A DNA stretch of 64,000 nt, taken from the NCBI GenBank assembly GCA_019637915.1, contig JAHBUV010000001.1, positions 962,565 to 1,026,564 on the forward strand. Reading direction: 5' to 3'. Shown here one piece after another: positions 8,879-17,741 of the stretch. The notes beneath the pieces are model-generated. The model was not told the DNA's origin. It made no database searches and was given only the letters and a program-made list of their open reading frames with translations. The stretch's first letter is position 1, and the number at the start of each line of letters is the position of its first letter. A program made the translations under genes and the position numbers. The stretch is from Pseudobdellovibrionaceae bacterium (GTDB taxonomy: Bacteria; Bdellovibrionota; Bdellovibrionia; Bdellovibrionales; Bdellovibrionaceae).

Positions 8879-9871
8879 CAAAACGACCTCGTTCTCCAGC
8901 TTTTCGCCCTTTTCAAACGCCGTGACGTTATCCCAGGTCGTCTCCGCGATGTTGTGCAAAGCCTCGCGGGTCAAAAAGGCCTGATGGGCCGTGATCAGAA
9001 CATTGGGGAAAGTCAGCAGGCGCGCCAGCACGTCGTCCGCCAGGATCTGTTCCGAGAGGTCGTGGAAGAAAACCCCTTCCTCCTCCTCGTACACGTCCAG
9101 GCCCGCCGCCCCCACGTGGCCGGTTTTCAAGGCGCGGATCAAAGCTTTGGCGTCGATCAAAGCGCCGCGGCTGGTGTTGATCAGCATCACGCCGGGCTTC
9201 ATCAGGGACAAAGACCGGTCATCGATCAGATGCCTGGTCTGCGGCGTGAGGGGGACGTGCAAGCTCAGGATGTCGGAGCGTTGGAAGATCTCGTCCAGGG
9301 AAACGTATTTCACGCCCTTGATCCCTGCGACCTCCGCGTCGGGCGCGAGATCGAAGGCCAGCACCTCGCAGCCGAAACCCGCCATGATGCGGGCCATGAC
9401 CGCGCCGATGCGGCCCGTGCCGACGACGCCCACTGTCTTGCCGTGCAAATCAAACCCGACCAGGCCGTCCAGGGAAAAATTCAATTCGTGAATGCGCGCG
9501 GAGGCGCGGCAGATCTTGCGGTTGAGGGCGAGGATCAAAGTGACCGCGTGCTCCGCCACCGAATAAGGGGAGTAAGCCGGCACGCGCGCGACGCTCAGAC
9601 CCAGTTCTTGGGCGACGGCCAGATCGACATGGTTGAAACCCGCCGAGCGCAGGGCGATCAGGCGCGTGCCGTTGCGGTGCAATTGGCGCAGCACGGCCGC
9701 GTTCAGCCGGTCGTTCACGAAAGAGCAGATCGCCGGGAAACCGGCGGCGGACGCCACCGTCTGTTCGGTGAGGCGGTGCTCGAAAAAAACGGCCTCGTGG
9801 CGGTGGGAGGCGCCAGCGGCTTCGATGATCGGGCGTTCAAAACGGTGGGTGTCGAAAAAAGCGATTTTCAT
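8864..9871 (-). CDS. ldhA: D-lactate dehydrogenase (D-2-hydroxyacid dehydrogenase family)
   Basis: 335 residues starting MKIAFFDTHRF, close to E. coli LdhA (329). The Rossmann motif GVVGTGRIG, the catalytic Arg in NTSRGALID, the Glu region and the catalytic His in ITAHQAFLT are all present. It reduces pyruvate to D-lactate with NADH. The start at 9871 matches the family N-terminus; a longer frame begins upstream but adds an unlikely 20 residues. The last codons and stop (LKLAP, then TAG) lie inside the insertion sequence end, so the native C-terminus was probably changed by the insertion. It lies 31 nt after the end of the gene at 9903-12362 on the same strand. Confidence 0.9.
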   Translation of the reverse strand: MKIAFFDTHRFERPIIEAAGASHRHEAVFFEHRLTEQTVASAAGFPAICSFVNDRLNAAVLRQLHRNGTRLIALRSAGFNHVDLAVAQELGLSVARVPAYSPYSVAEHAVTLILALNRKICRASARIHELNFSLDGLVGFDLHGKTVGVVGTGRIGAVMARIMAGFGCEVLAFDLAPDAEVAGIKGVKYVSLDEIFQRSDILSLHVPLTPQTRHLIDDRSLSLMKPGVMLINTSRGALIDAKALIRALKTGHVGAAGLDVYEEEEGVFFHDLSEQILADDVLARLLTFPNVLITAHQAFLTREALHNIAETTWDNVTAFEKGEKLENEVVLKLAP

Positions 9872-9902
9872 GGCGCGAGAATCGCATGAACGCCCGCGGA
9901 TT

Positions 9903-12362
9903 TCACCAAGGAATGTTGAGCGTTTTTTCACGATCCTGGAACAACTCGAAGTCCGGGCTCAAACGGAAGTCGCCGCGCTGATAAACTTTTTCCCCCTGGT
10001 CCATGGTGACCTCCGAAGGGATGTAGACGCGGATTTCCAAAGCCGGGCGTTCCAACCTCTCGAGGAAGCCCAGGAGGAACAGATCGCGATTTTCCGAAGG
10101 ACTCATGATGTCAAAAAAGCCCCGCAAACGATCTTCTTCGTGGGAGGCCTGCAAGGCGTTACTCAGCGCCATGACCAGGTGGAAGCGCTCAAGGCCCTGC
10201 TTCATGTCCTGAGCGCTCAAGTTGTCCCGGGATTGGCGCACCGACTCCACTTCCCTTTCGAAGCGCTTCCACCATTCGCCGCCGCTGCCGTCCACCAGGC
10301 CGCGCAATTCATTCCAGGGCACCGAGCCGCGCAAGGTGATCGCGATCTGGCCTGGCGGGCGGCTCTTCAGACTCACGAGCTCGCGCATCTGATCGTCATT
10401 CAACGCCATCAGGCGTCCCATGCGCAGCATGGCCTCCAGGGGCAGGTCGCGGAGGGTTTCCGAATCCAGGCGGCAGGAAAAACGGAAACTGCCGTCCTCC
10501 ACCTGCTGGCTCGCGACGTCTTTTTGCAGGCCGCCCCAATAAGAGCAGTGTTCGTGAAAACTGGTGGATGAAAAAACATTTTTCCCGTCCAAAGCTTCGC
10601 GACGCTCGATGATGTAGTACTTCTTGCCTTGCTCGCGGGAGAGGATCTTCTGCGGATCCTTCAGATCGATCCAGCCCTGCCAGCGGCGCTTTTCCGAGTT
10701 GCGCAGTCCCAGGTACAACCAGCGGTTCGAGGAGGAATACTCGGCGCGCACCCCGGCCGAAGGGGTGTTGGGCGGCAAAGCCGCCACGTCCCCGGTGCGC
10801 ACGAAGTCCAGAAACACCGGCCGCCAGGGGGAATCCGGCCGCGTCACCGTGCCCTCATCGAACACATAGGTGCGGCTGCTCGTGGTGGAGCTCTTCACGT
10901 TGAAACCCGTGACCGGGATGCGGATGAAACGGTTGATGGCTTTCCAGAAGGTCTTCGCGATGATCTCGAAATTCAAGTCATTCCCGGACGAGACCAGGAA
11001 GCGTTTCTGCTGATCCCGCGTCACCTGGAAAGACCACAGGTAGGACGACAGCGGCATCACGTAACCGCCTGGACGGAACAGCTTCGAGACCTTGAGGCTG
11101 GCATTGGCGTTGACCATGACCAGGCCGCCATGGGCCACGCGGAAAGACTCGCCGGGGCGCAGGGCGGACAAGTCTTTCCCCGTCCACAGCAGCTCCTTCG
11201 AGATCATCCAGTACTTGCGGCGCGCCTCTTCCGGGCTCGCGGCGAAAGACGTGACGGAGTAGTTGCGGATGTAACCGCTTCCGGCCGCCATGGAGAGGCG
11301 GATTTTCTTGTTCACCCATTTTTTCCCGAGACCCAGGGTGAGCATGACTTCCAGGACGTCCTGGACGCGGTAGGCCTCATCGGGTTGGGCGGCCTCGATG
11401 TTTTTCTCGATCTTGCGCTTCACGCGGTACATGAAGCCCGTCTCGACCATCCAGCCGCCCTTGCCCAGGTCATACTCCATGCCCATGAAGGGGAAGTGGC
11501 CCAGCATGTACTGGCCGGCGCTGTTCAGGGTGTCGAGGCTTTTTTCGATCACCATGTTCAGGCGGGTCTCGAGGTTTTCGAGGGTGAAATCGCCCTGCAC
11601 ATGGTCCGGCAGGCGCACCAGAGCGCCGTTCTTCACCCAGGGGGAAATCGTCAGGCGCGCCAGGCGGGCGCGATCCTCCCCGTTCACCCCGAGCAGCACC
11701 TCGCGGCGGGCGCGCAACTGATGGGCGTAGTACTCGGCCAGAACGGCGGGCAGTCCCACGGAGGTGAACACCATCTGCAGGTTTTCGGTGGAGGGCAGGC
11801 TCCACGCGCGCAGTTTTTCGATGTCATCGGCGCTCAAAGGATCGAGGTCCTCCGCCGCCAGAAGCGTGGGATTGGAGAGCTCCGGGGTGTTGCCCAGGCA
11901 GAAACGGAAGTCCTCTTCCAGGCAACCCAGGACGGCCGCCGCCGTCGAGGAGGGTTTGGCTTTCAGGTCGCCCGGCAGGCGCCAGGCCCTTTTCAGGGGC
12001 AGCTCGACGCGTCCTTGACGACGCTGCGGGTTTCCCCAGATTTTTTGCCAGGTCAAAGGGCGCGGGCTGATCGTCCAAAAACGCAGGAACTTCTGAAATT
12101 CCTCTTCACTGGGGAAATGCAGGGTTTCATCGCTCAACATCGGCGACGCCGCCGCGCCGGCGGAAGTGTTCGCGATCAAGCGCGCCGCCGCGTCCAGGGC
12201 GGCGGTGCTTTCGAAGCGCAGGAAAACTTCCCGGCCATCGTCGTTCGCCGTGACGACCAGGCGGTCTTCCACCACCTGGGCCGTCACGAAGCGCAGTTCG
12301 GCCCGAGCCAGAACGCTCCATCCTGTGATCAATAAAATCAACAGGGGGGAGAGTCTCTTCAA
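9903..12362 (-). CDS. secreted protein of unknown function
   Basis: 819 residues starting at a TTG (12362) with GGAGGT six bases before it. The first 20 residues form a signal peptide (LSPLLILLITGWSVLARA then ELRF). No family is recognised. The protein is soluble-looking after the signal, with aromatic-rich mid segments and no cysteine pattern or lipobox. Its start overlaps the stop of the upstream gene (TTGA), so it is coupled to the other two secreted proteins at 12359-14997. The three are likely made together in the cell envelope. Function cannot be assigned. Confidence 0.82.
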   Translation of the reverse strand: MKRLSPLLILLITGWSVLARAELRFVTAQVVEDRLVVTANDDGREVFLRFESTAALDAAARLIANTSAGAAASPMLSDETLHFPSEEEFQKFLRFWTISPRPLTWQKIWGNPQRRQGRVELPLKRAWRLPGDLKAKPSSTAAAVLGCLEEDFRFCLGNTPELSNPTLLAAEDLDPLSADDIEKLRAWSLPSTENLQMVFTSVGLPAVLAEYYAHQLRARREVLLGVNGEDRARLARLTISPWVKNGALVRLPDHVQGDFTLENLETRLNMVIEKSLDTLNSAGQYMLGHFPFMGMEYDLGKGGWMVETGFMYRVKRKIEKNIEAAQPDEAYRVQDVLEVMLTLGLGKKWVNKKIRLSMAAGSGYIRNYSVTSFAASPEEARRKYWMISKELLWTGKDLSALRPGESFRVAHGGLVMVNANASLKVSKLFRPGGYVMPLSSYLWSFQVTRDQQKRFLVSSGNDLNFEIIAKTFWKAINRFIRIPVTGFNVKSSTTSSRTYVFDEGTVTRPDSPWRPVFLDFVRTGDVAALPPNTPSAGVRAEYSSSNRWLYLGLRNSEKRRWQGWIDLKDPQKILSREQGKKYYIIERREALDGKNVFSSTSFHEHCSYWGGLQKDVASQQVEDGSFRFSCRLDSETLRDLPLEAMLRMGRLMALNDDQMRELVSLKSRPPGQIAITLRGSVPWNELRGLVDGSGGEWWKRFEREVESVRQSRDNLSAQDMKQGLERFHLVMALSNALQASHEEDRLRGFFDIMSPSENRDLFLLGFLERLERPALEIRVYIPSEVTMDQGEKVYQRGDFRLSPDFELFQDREKTLNIPW

Positions 12363-14440
12363 GGCTGACCTCCGCCGTCCTGGATCAGGCCCATCGTTTT
12401 CAGCACCATGGGCAGATGGGCCCCGCTGCGCACGAAGACGCCGCCGCGCATGTGCTCGGCGAGCCACTTGAGGCGGGATTCGTTCAGGGCCAGGGTCAAA
12501 ATGTCGAAGGTCGACGTCGAGCAGTTGTTGCAGGAGAAGTTCAAGGCGCCGCGGTTGTTCTCGCGCTCGCCCTGACTCAGGAAGGTGGGCATCAGGCGCC
12601 GCATTTCCTCCGCGTCCAGTTTCAGTTCGAACTCGCGGAGCTGATGTTTCTCCTGCCCGATTTTGTGCATGAAGGCGCTGCGCTCGAGGATCCGGTAGAT
12701 CTTCGTCTGCGAGCCGTTTTTCGCCGCCCCGCGATCGATGATGGAGCGATGGTTGTTGACGTTCAGGATCAGGGACTGGGTCATCATTTCCTCACCCTTG
12801 TCGTTCACCAGGCGCACCGGCGACCGCAGATCCAGGCGCAGGGACACGTGCCAGTCCTTTTCACCCTGGGGCGTGTCCTGCACGAGGTAAGCCTTGCTCA
12901 CGGCCGGGATGCCCTCCAGGGAGGACAGGCCTTGCGCCGTCAGGATGTTGCGGATGAAGCGGCCGTCCCAGACGCCCGGTTTCTTGTAAGGGCTGAGGGA
13001 GGTGCCGGCGAGAGGGCCCGTGCGCATCAAACCGTCCCAGGCGATGGACTGCTCCACCTGCAGGCGCTTCGGCAGGGTCGTGAGGATCTCCGCGGCCGTG
13101 GCGCTCAGGTCCACCTCCGTGTCGCGACGGTCGTTCGTGATGACCTGTTTTTTGTACTCCTCGAAAAGGCGGTGCACTTGCGTTTTGTAAATGAAACCGG
13201 CCGTGCCGACGCGGGCCTTGACCAGCAGCCAGTCCACGTCGTTGAAGTCCCGCGTGGCGTCCGCCAGGGAGATCACGAAATCCTGCTGGGCGCGCTCGAT
13301 GAGGGCCTTCATGCCCTGACGCGCTTCCGGCTGACGGATGTAATCCATGATCGGGTGCGCGCTCCAGGGACGCAGCGAATAGAGGAAGCGCTGCTCGAAA
13401 GGCGCTCCGCCCGTGGACCATTTGAAGGTGGAATTCTGGGCCAGACGCTTCCCAAGACGCTGGAAAACCTGTCCCCACTCCTCACGGGACAGACCCGTGC
13501 GCGAGAAGTCGAAGGCTTTCAGGATCTCGCCGGAAATCTGCGGGGCCTTGTAAAAGGCGTCGAAGCGCGGGGACAGGTCTTTCTCCCACACGACCGCCCA
13601 GTCCTCCGTCGCCTCCTGCAGCTCGACGCGCTGGCGGTTGTGGTTGCGCAGCTCGAGACCCACTTTGGTGTCGGGATAAACGTCATCGCGCGGGCTGCTG
13701 CCGAAAGTCAGGCGCTGGCTGCCGCCCTTGCCGACCTTGAGCCCGAGGTTGGCGTTGTTTTCCGCGTGGAAAATGTGGGTGCGCGTCGCCTCCGAAAGGG
13801 GCCCCAAAGCGTAGTGCGCGAAGCTGGCGTTCGGCAGGGTCTTGACCGAATTGGTCAGCGTCTCGTTGGCGAATTTCTCGAACGAGAAGCTCAGGTTCTT
13901 CGCCTGATAAAATTCGAAATCGAACACCGCGAAAGAGGCGAAACGCAGCGAGGTGGATTTGTCGGTGACAACATGGCTTTGATAGAAGCCATCGCCGTAG
14001 CGTTCCGCCAGGCGGTTCGAGTAGTCCTTCATTTCCCGCGAGGTTTTGAAGACCAGCCCGCGGACCTCCATCGTTCCGTGGGGTTCGATCTCCAGGGATT
14101 CCGGCAACCAATCCGGCGCGCCCTCGACGCGGACCAGACCGTCCCGGTTCAACAGGTTGTCCACCGTCAGGCGCACGCGTTTTGTCAGGTGCTGCTGGTA
14201 AAGCGCCGTCTTCTGCTCTCCCGTCAGGGCTTTCCAGGCCTGATCCGTGAGGTGGGGCAGGCGATAGTCCTCGAGAACTTTCGGGTTGCTCTGCGGGACG
14301 TATTCCACTTCAAACCCGAAACTCATGGTCTCGCGCCGCACTCCGTTCGCCGGTTGATCGCTGAAAACGCGGTCGCACACCAACGCTTGCGCCAGCGAGG
14401 AAGACAGCATCAAGGAAACAATCATCGTTTTCTGGATCAT
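12359..14440 (-). CDS. secreted protein; possible amidoligase-like N-terminus and DUF4105-like NCST C-terminus
   Basis: 693 residues starting MIQKTMIVSLMLSSSLAQA, a signal peptide with a ribosome site (AGGAG) before it. Near residue 40 it reads MSFGFEVEYVP, which recalls the opening G-x-E-x-E strand of amidoligase (COOH-NH2 ligase) folds. Near the end it reads CNNCSTSTFDILT, like the NC[ST]T site of DUF4105/papain-like proteins. Both likenesses are weak and by eye. Upstream in-frame starts are rejected because they precede the signal peptide. It is the middle gene of a three-gene envelope operon, 11 nt after the 14452-14997 gene. Confidence 0.8.
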   Translation of the reverse strand: MIQKTMIVSLMLSSSLAQALVCDRVFSDQPANGVRRETMSFGFEVEYVPQSNPKVLEDYRLPHLTDQAWKALTGEQKTALYQQHLTKRVRLTVDNLLNRDGLVRVEGAPDWLPESLEIEPHGTMEVRGLVFKTSREMKDYSNRLAERYGDGFYQSHVVTDKSTSLRFASFAVFDFEFYQAKNLSFSFEKFANETLTNSVKTLPNASFAHYALGPLSEATRTHIFHAENNANLGLKVGKGGSQRLTFGSSPRDDVYPDTKVGLELRNHNRQRVELQEATEDWAVVWEKDLSPRFDAFYKAPQISGEILKAFDFSRTGLSREEWGQVFQRLGKRLAQNSTFKWSTGGAPFEQRFLYSLRPWSAHPIMDYIRQPEARQGMKALIERAQQDFVISLADATRDFNDVDWLLVKARVGTAGFIYKTQVHRLFEEYKKQVITNDRRDTEVDLSATAAEILTTLPKRLQVEQSIAWDGLMRTGPLAGTSLSPYKKPGVWDGRFIRNILTAQGLSSLEGIPAVSKAYLVQDTPQGEKDWHVSLRLDLRSPVRLVNDKGEEMMTQSLILNVNNHRSIIDRGAAKNGSQTKIYRILERSAFMHKIGQEKHQLREFELKLDAEEMRRLMPTFLSQGERENNRGALNFSCNNCSTSTFDILTLALNESRLKWLAEHMRGGVFVRSGAHLPMVLKTMGLIQDGGGQP

Positions 14441-14451
14441 CCGGATGACTC

Positions 14452-14997
14452 CTACTTCTTCATATGATCGAAAACAGCCGCCATTTCGATCCCGCGGTCC
14501 ACGAGGTTGAAATTGATCCGGCTCGGCGGGGCGCTCATGGAAAGACGTCCGTTTTTCAGGCAGACGTGGGCGTGCAGGGCCGCGCTGCCGTTGCTTTTCA
14601 GATAGGAAACTTCCAGCACGTTCTGGCAGGCGCCGCTCGAGGTTTTGCGCACGGCCATTTGCGTGATGCCCATCTTCGCGAGGGCCGCGGCGCGGCCTTT
14701 CGGGACCGGCATGACTTCGCGTGCTTCGTTCTGCTGCGGCAGAACCACCGGCAACAACAGGAAGAACTCCTTGAATCCGAGAATGCCGGTGCAGACTTTC
14801 GCCTGCGCCTCGAGCCAGATCTCTTTGCCGCCGCTGATCTTCAGGTTCATGCGGCTTTCCTGCGTCTGCCCTTCGGCCGAACAGGTGGCCTTGACCATGC
14901 CTTTGGGGACGACCGTGTAACGCGCGTTCAATTCCGCGCGGGCCGACAACGACGACAGGGCGATCACGATCATGGTCAACGAGGAAGCGACTTTCAT
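14452..14997 (-). CDS. small secreted protein of unknown function
   Basis: 181 residues starting MKVASSLTMIVIALSSLSARA, a clear signal peptide, with AAAGGAG six bases before the ATG. The mature part has three spaced cysteines (TCSAEG, KVCTGI, GACQNV, and HVCLKN later), which may pair in the periplasm. No family is recognised. It is the first gene of the operon 14997 to 9903 and is probably transcribed from the region shared with the divergent gene at 15284. Confidence 0.8.
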   Translation of the reverse strand: MKVASSLTMIVIALSSLSARAELNARYTVVPKGMVKATCSAEGQTQESRMNLKISGGKEIWLEAQAKVCTGILGFKEFFLLLPVVLPQQNEAREVMPVPKGRAAALAKMGITQMAVRKTSSGACQNVLEVSYLKSNGSAALHAHVCLKNGRLSMSAPPSRINFNLVDRGIEMAAVFDHMKK

Positions 14998-15049
14998 AGA
15001 GACTCCTTTGAGTTCCACGGACACCTCTCCCGCGCGCCGGCAGGGAGCC

Positions 15050-15078
15050 TATCCCTGTGCGATGCAAGCGGGGCGCCG
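15050..15078 (-). promoter_or_regulatory. possible sigma-54 promoter for the 14997-9903 operon
   Basis: On the minus strand the sequence CGGCGCCCCGCTTGCA has GG and GC exactly 10 bases apart and an intact TTGCA at -12, but two changes in the TGGCAC half. It would start transcription about 50 nt before the ATG at 14997. In such GC-rich DNA this match can arise by chance. Confidence 0.3.
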
Positions 15079-15283
15079 CGCGAGGATCAATTCATTCCAT
15101 TTTCAGCCCGGCCCAAGACAGAGGGGCTTAAAAGCGCCGATCACTGTCCAAAGTTCAGACAGCCCGGAAACCTCTTTTCTCATTTTGAGACGACCCTCCC
15201 GGGCAAAGATGAACATAGGACAACATCCGTCTTCTGACCTCATCTCGCCTGCGGGAAACCCGATAGGAATTCAGGAGTTGAAC

Positions 15284-16342
15284 GTGCGGAACTTCTCGCG
15301 CTTGATCGTGGTGATGCTGATTCTGGGGGCCATTTATTGGTTGTGGCCCTCGGGATCCTCCCATGAAGCGCGTCTCCCGGCGAGCGCGAACACGGCCGCT
15401 TCGTCAGCGTCCGTGCCGGTGGCGGCGCCGGCATCGGAGCCCGCGCCCCTCGCGAAGCCCGGGGCAGCGAAGAATTCCGCGCCGAAACCCGATCACTCCG
15501 TTCCCGTTGTTTCCGCTCCCGTTCCCGCTCTCCGGAACACAGCGAAACCTCCGCGGGAAGAAATTCCTGCCGCTCCGGTCATGGCCGCCGCCCCCGAAGA
15601 GGAAAAGACCCCGTCGCCGATCGAGACCCGCGTCGATGCCGCCCGGCCCGCCGCGCGGCGCGGGATCACGCTGTGGCTGGGCGCGGACCTCGTCACGCAG
15701 AATCTCGAACAACGGGTTTTCAACGGTCCCACGTCCAGCTACGACTCCAAACAAAAGATCGGTTTTTCCCTGCAAGCCGAAGGAGAAGGGGAAGGCCTCG
15801 GCTGGAGCGTGCTGTTCGCGCGGGCCCCGGGCGCGGTCCTCTCCTCGGACACGGTGCGGGTGCTGGACGGCGACTACTCCTGGGATGTCTTGCGGGCCGA
15901 AGTCCGCCTGCCGCTGCGCTCGGACTCCTGGTCTTTTCTGGCGGGCCTTCAGGACACCCGCCTGCCCTTCCTGGATCCCGACACCGCCACGGGCGTGATC
16001 ACCCGCACGCAAATCCAATCCCTGGACGCCACACTCGGGCTCGCCTGGAAAACGCCGCTCTCGGGAAAGCTCAGCGCCGAAGCCCAGGGCCGCCTGCAAG
16101 CGCCCCTCGGACAGACCAAAAGCCCCGGCGGCCGCGTGGAACTCGCGACCCGCGGCGTGGCCGAAGTGACCGGTGATCTGATCTATGCACCCGGCGAGAA
16201 CCTGCTCCTGGGACTGCGGCTCGGGCTGCAGCACCATTCCTACCAGTTCACCTACCAGAATGATCAAACCAACAACCAGATCAGCGGCACCCAACAAACC
16301 CGCAACACCTCCGTCGGCCTGCGCCTGGGTTGGGAGTATTGA
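15284..16342 (+). CDS. membrane-anchored protein with Ala/Pro-rich linker and predicted outer-membrane barrel domain
   Basis: 352 residues from a GTG at 15284 with AGGAG six bases upstream. A single hydrophobic segment (SRLIVVMLILGAIYWLWP) is followed by about 90 residues rich in Ala, Pro and Ser. A domain of alternating polar and hydrophobic strands follows (about 130-352), ending GLRLGWEY with the terminal aromatic typical of outer-membrane barrels. No family is recognised. It lies one base before the lipoprotein gene at 16344, so the two form an operon. An upstream open frame exists but lacks a good ribosome site. Confidence 0.75.
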   Translation: MRNFSRLIVVMLILGAIYWLWPSGSSHEARLPASANTAASSASVPVAAPASEPAPLAKPGAAKNSAPKPDHSVPVVSAPVPALRNTAKPPREEIPAAPVMAAAPEEEKTPSPIETRVDAARPAARRGITLWLGADLVTQNLEQRVFNGPTSSYDSKQKIGFSLQAEGEGEGLGWSVLFARAPGAVLSSDTVRVLDGDYSWDVLRAEVRLPLRSDSWSFLAGLQDTRLPFLDPDTATGVITRTQIQSLDATLGLAWKTPLSGKLSAEAQGRLQAPLGQTKSPGGRVELATRGVAEVTGDLIYAPGENLLLGLRLGLQHHSYQFTYQNDQTNNQISGTQQTRNTSVGLRLGWEY

Positions 16343-16343
16343 G

Positions 16344-17741
16344 ATGAAAAGAATCAAAATCCTGCTTGCGGTTCTCTCCTTGACCGTCAATTCCTGCACC
16401 GGCGACGGCGTGATCCGCTCCTCCTTGTCCTCTTCCTCGGAAGCCCAGGAGGACATCGCCGATCCCACCGGTTACTGTCCGCGGAATTTCGTGCGGGTGC
16501 CGGCGAATCCGCCTTTCGCCGCGCATGACTTCTGCCTGTCCAAATACGAAATGAAAATCCGCGGCAACGACAACGGCGATCAGCCCTATGACGCGAACTT
16601 CGTCGCCGAGTCCCGTTCGGGCGGAACCCCTTGGGTGGGCGTCACCCAGGCCGAGGCGCAAGCCGAGTGCCGGGCCCTCGGCGCCGGCTACGACCTGATG
16701 AGCAACACCCAATGGCAGGCCGTCGCCCGCAACATCGAGCAGGTCGCCTGGAACTGGAGCGGCGCGGCCGTCGGGTCCGCCGGAGGATTGAGCCGCAGCA
16801 TCGGCATGACGGCCGGAACCGCCGCCGCCCGCGACGCCCAGGCCTGCGCGGGCACGGGACAGACTTGCGATCTTTCGACCTGGAACTCCCACCGTCGCGT
16901 CCAGCGCCTGAGCAACGGGCAATACGTCTGGGACCTCGCCGGCAACGTCGCGGAAATCCTGCGCGGCGACTGGTTCACGGATCCCGTCTTCGCCCCTCAA
17001 GACACCGCCCTGTCGCAATTCAGCGGCGCGCGCATGAAAATGTCCTTCGGCCCGCAAGGCAACTACGCGGCCCTGAACGCGGAGCCTTTCGGCGGGCTCG
17101 GCGACGGTCTGGGAGCGGCCTCCAACGGGCTTCTCGTCCGCGGCGGCGCGTGGGGAAGCGGCAATCCCGGCGCGTACAACGCCGGTCTTTTCTCCGTCAA
17201 CACCAACGTCTCTTTCGTCACGCCCAACAACTCGGTGGGTTTTCGCTGCATCCGCCATCCGACGAACGCCCCGGAAGGCCGCATCTTCACGGCGGAGAAC
17301 ATCCCCGAAGTCCCCGTCGCCGCCGACTTCCAGGGTTTGGAGTTGGGCGTGCAGTTCCAGGCGGACGTGAACGGCAAGATTCATGGAGTGCGCTTCTATC
17401 GCGGCGCCACCCAGCCCGGCGGTTACACGGTGAGCCTGTGGACGGCCGGCGGCATCCTGATCGACTCGGCGGCGGGTCCGGAAGGCACTCTGCCCGATTG
17501 GCAGGAGGTGCGCTTCGCCACCCCCGTTTCGATCAACGCGAACACCACCTACGTCGCCTCTTATTTCGCGACGGGCGGTGAATACGCTTACACCTTTTCC
17601 GCCCTGACCACGGAGTTCAAAGGCCCCTACGGCGTGAAATCCCTGGCCGGCGGCGGCGTGTTCAATGTCGGCGCGGGATTCCCCAACTCCGTCTTCGGCA
17701 CGCCCTCTTATTACGTCGATGTCATTTTCGTGGCGGATTAA
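16344..17741 (+). CDS. lipoprotein with FGE/sulfatase-modifying-factor fold and C-terminal DUF4082 domain
   Basis: 465 residues. The signal ends in a lipobox-like LTVNSC. Residues about 40-310 follow the FGE-sulfatase (C-type lectin related) pattern: FCLSKYEM, GYDLMSNTQWQAVARN, WDLAGNVAEI, LVRGGAWGSG and VGFRCIR. Residues about 335-465 match DUF4082 (LELGVQFQADVNGKIHGVRFYRG, then YVASYFATGGEYAY and YYVDVIF), a beta-sandwich domain common in large secreted enzymes. FGE-fold domains in secreted proteins often bind ligands rather than make formylglycine. Its stop overlaps the convergent bglX stop by 4 nt. Confidence 0.85.
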   Translation: MKRIKILLAVLSLTVNSCTGDGVIRSSLSSSSEAQEDIADPTGYCPRNFVRVPANPPFAAHDFCLSKYEMKIRGNDNGDQPYDANFVAESRSGGTPWVGVTQAEAQAECRALGAGYDLMSNTQWQAVARNIEQVAWNWSGAAVGSAGGLSRSIGMTAGTAAARDAQACAGTGQTCDLSTWNSHRRVQRLSNGQYVWDLAGNVAEILRGDWFTDPVFAPQDTALSQFSGARMKMSFGPQGNYAALNAEPFGGLGDGLGAASNGLLVRGGAWGSGNPGAYNAGLFSVNTNVSFVTPNNSVGFRCIRHPTNAPEGRIFTAENIPEVPVAADFQGLELGVQFQADVNGKIHGVRFYRGATQPGGYTVSLWTAGGILIDSAAGPEGTLPDWQEVRFATPVSINANTTYVASYFATGGEYAYTFSALTTEFKGPYGVKSLAGGGVFNVGAGFPNSVFGTPSYYVDVIFVAD

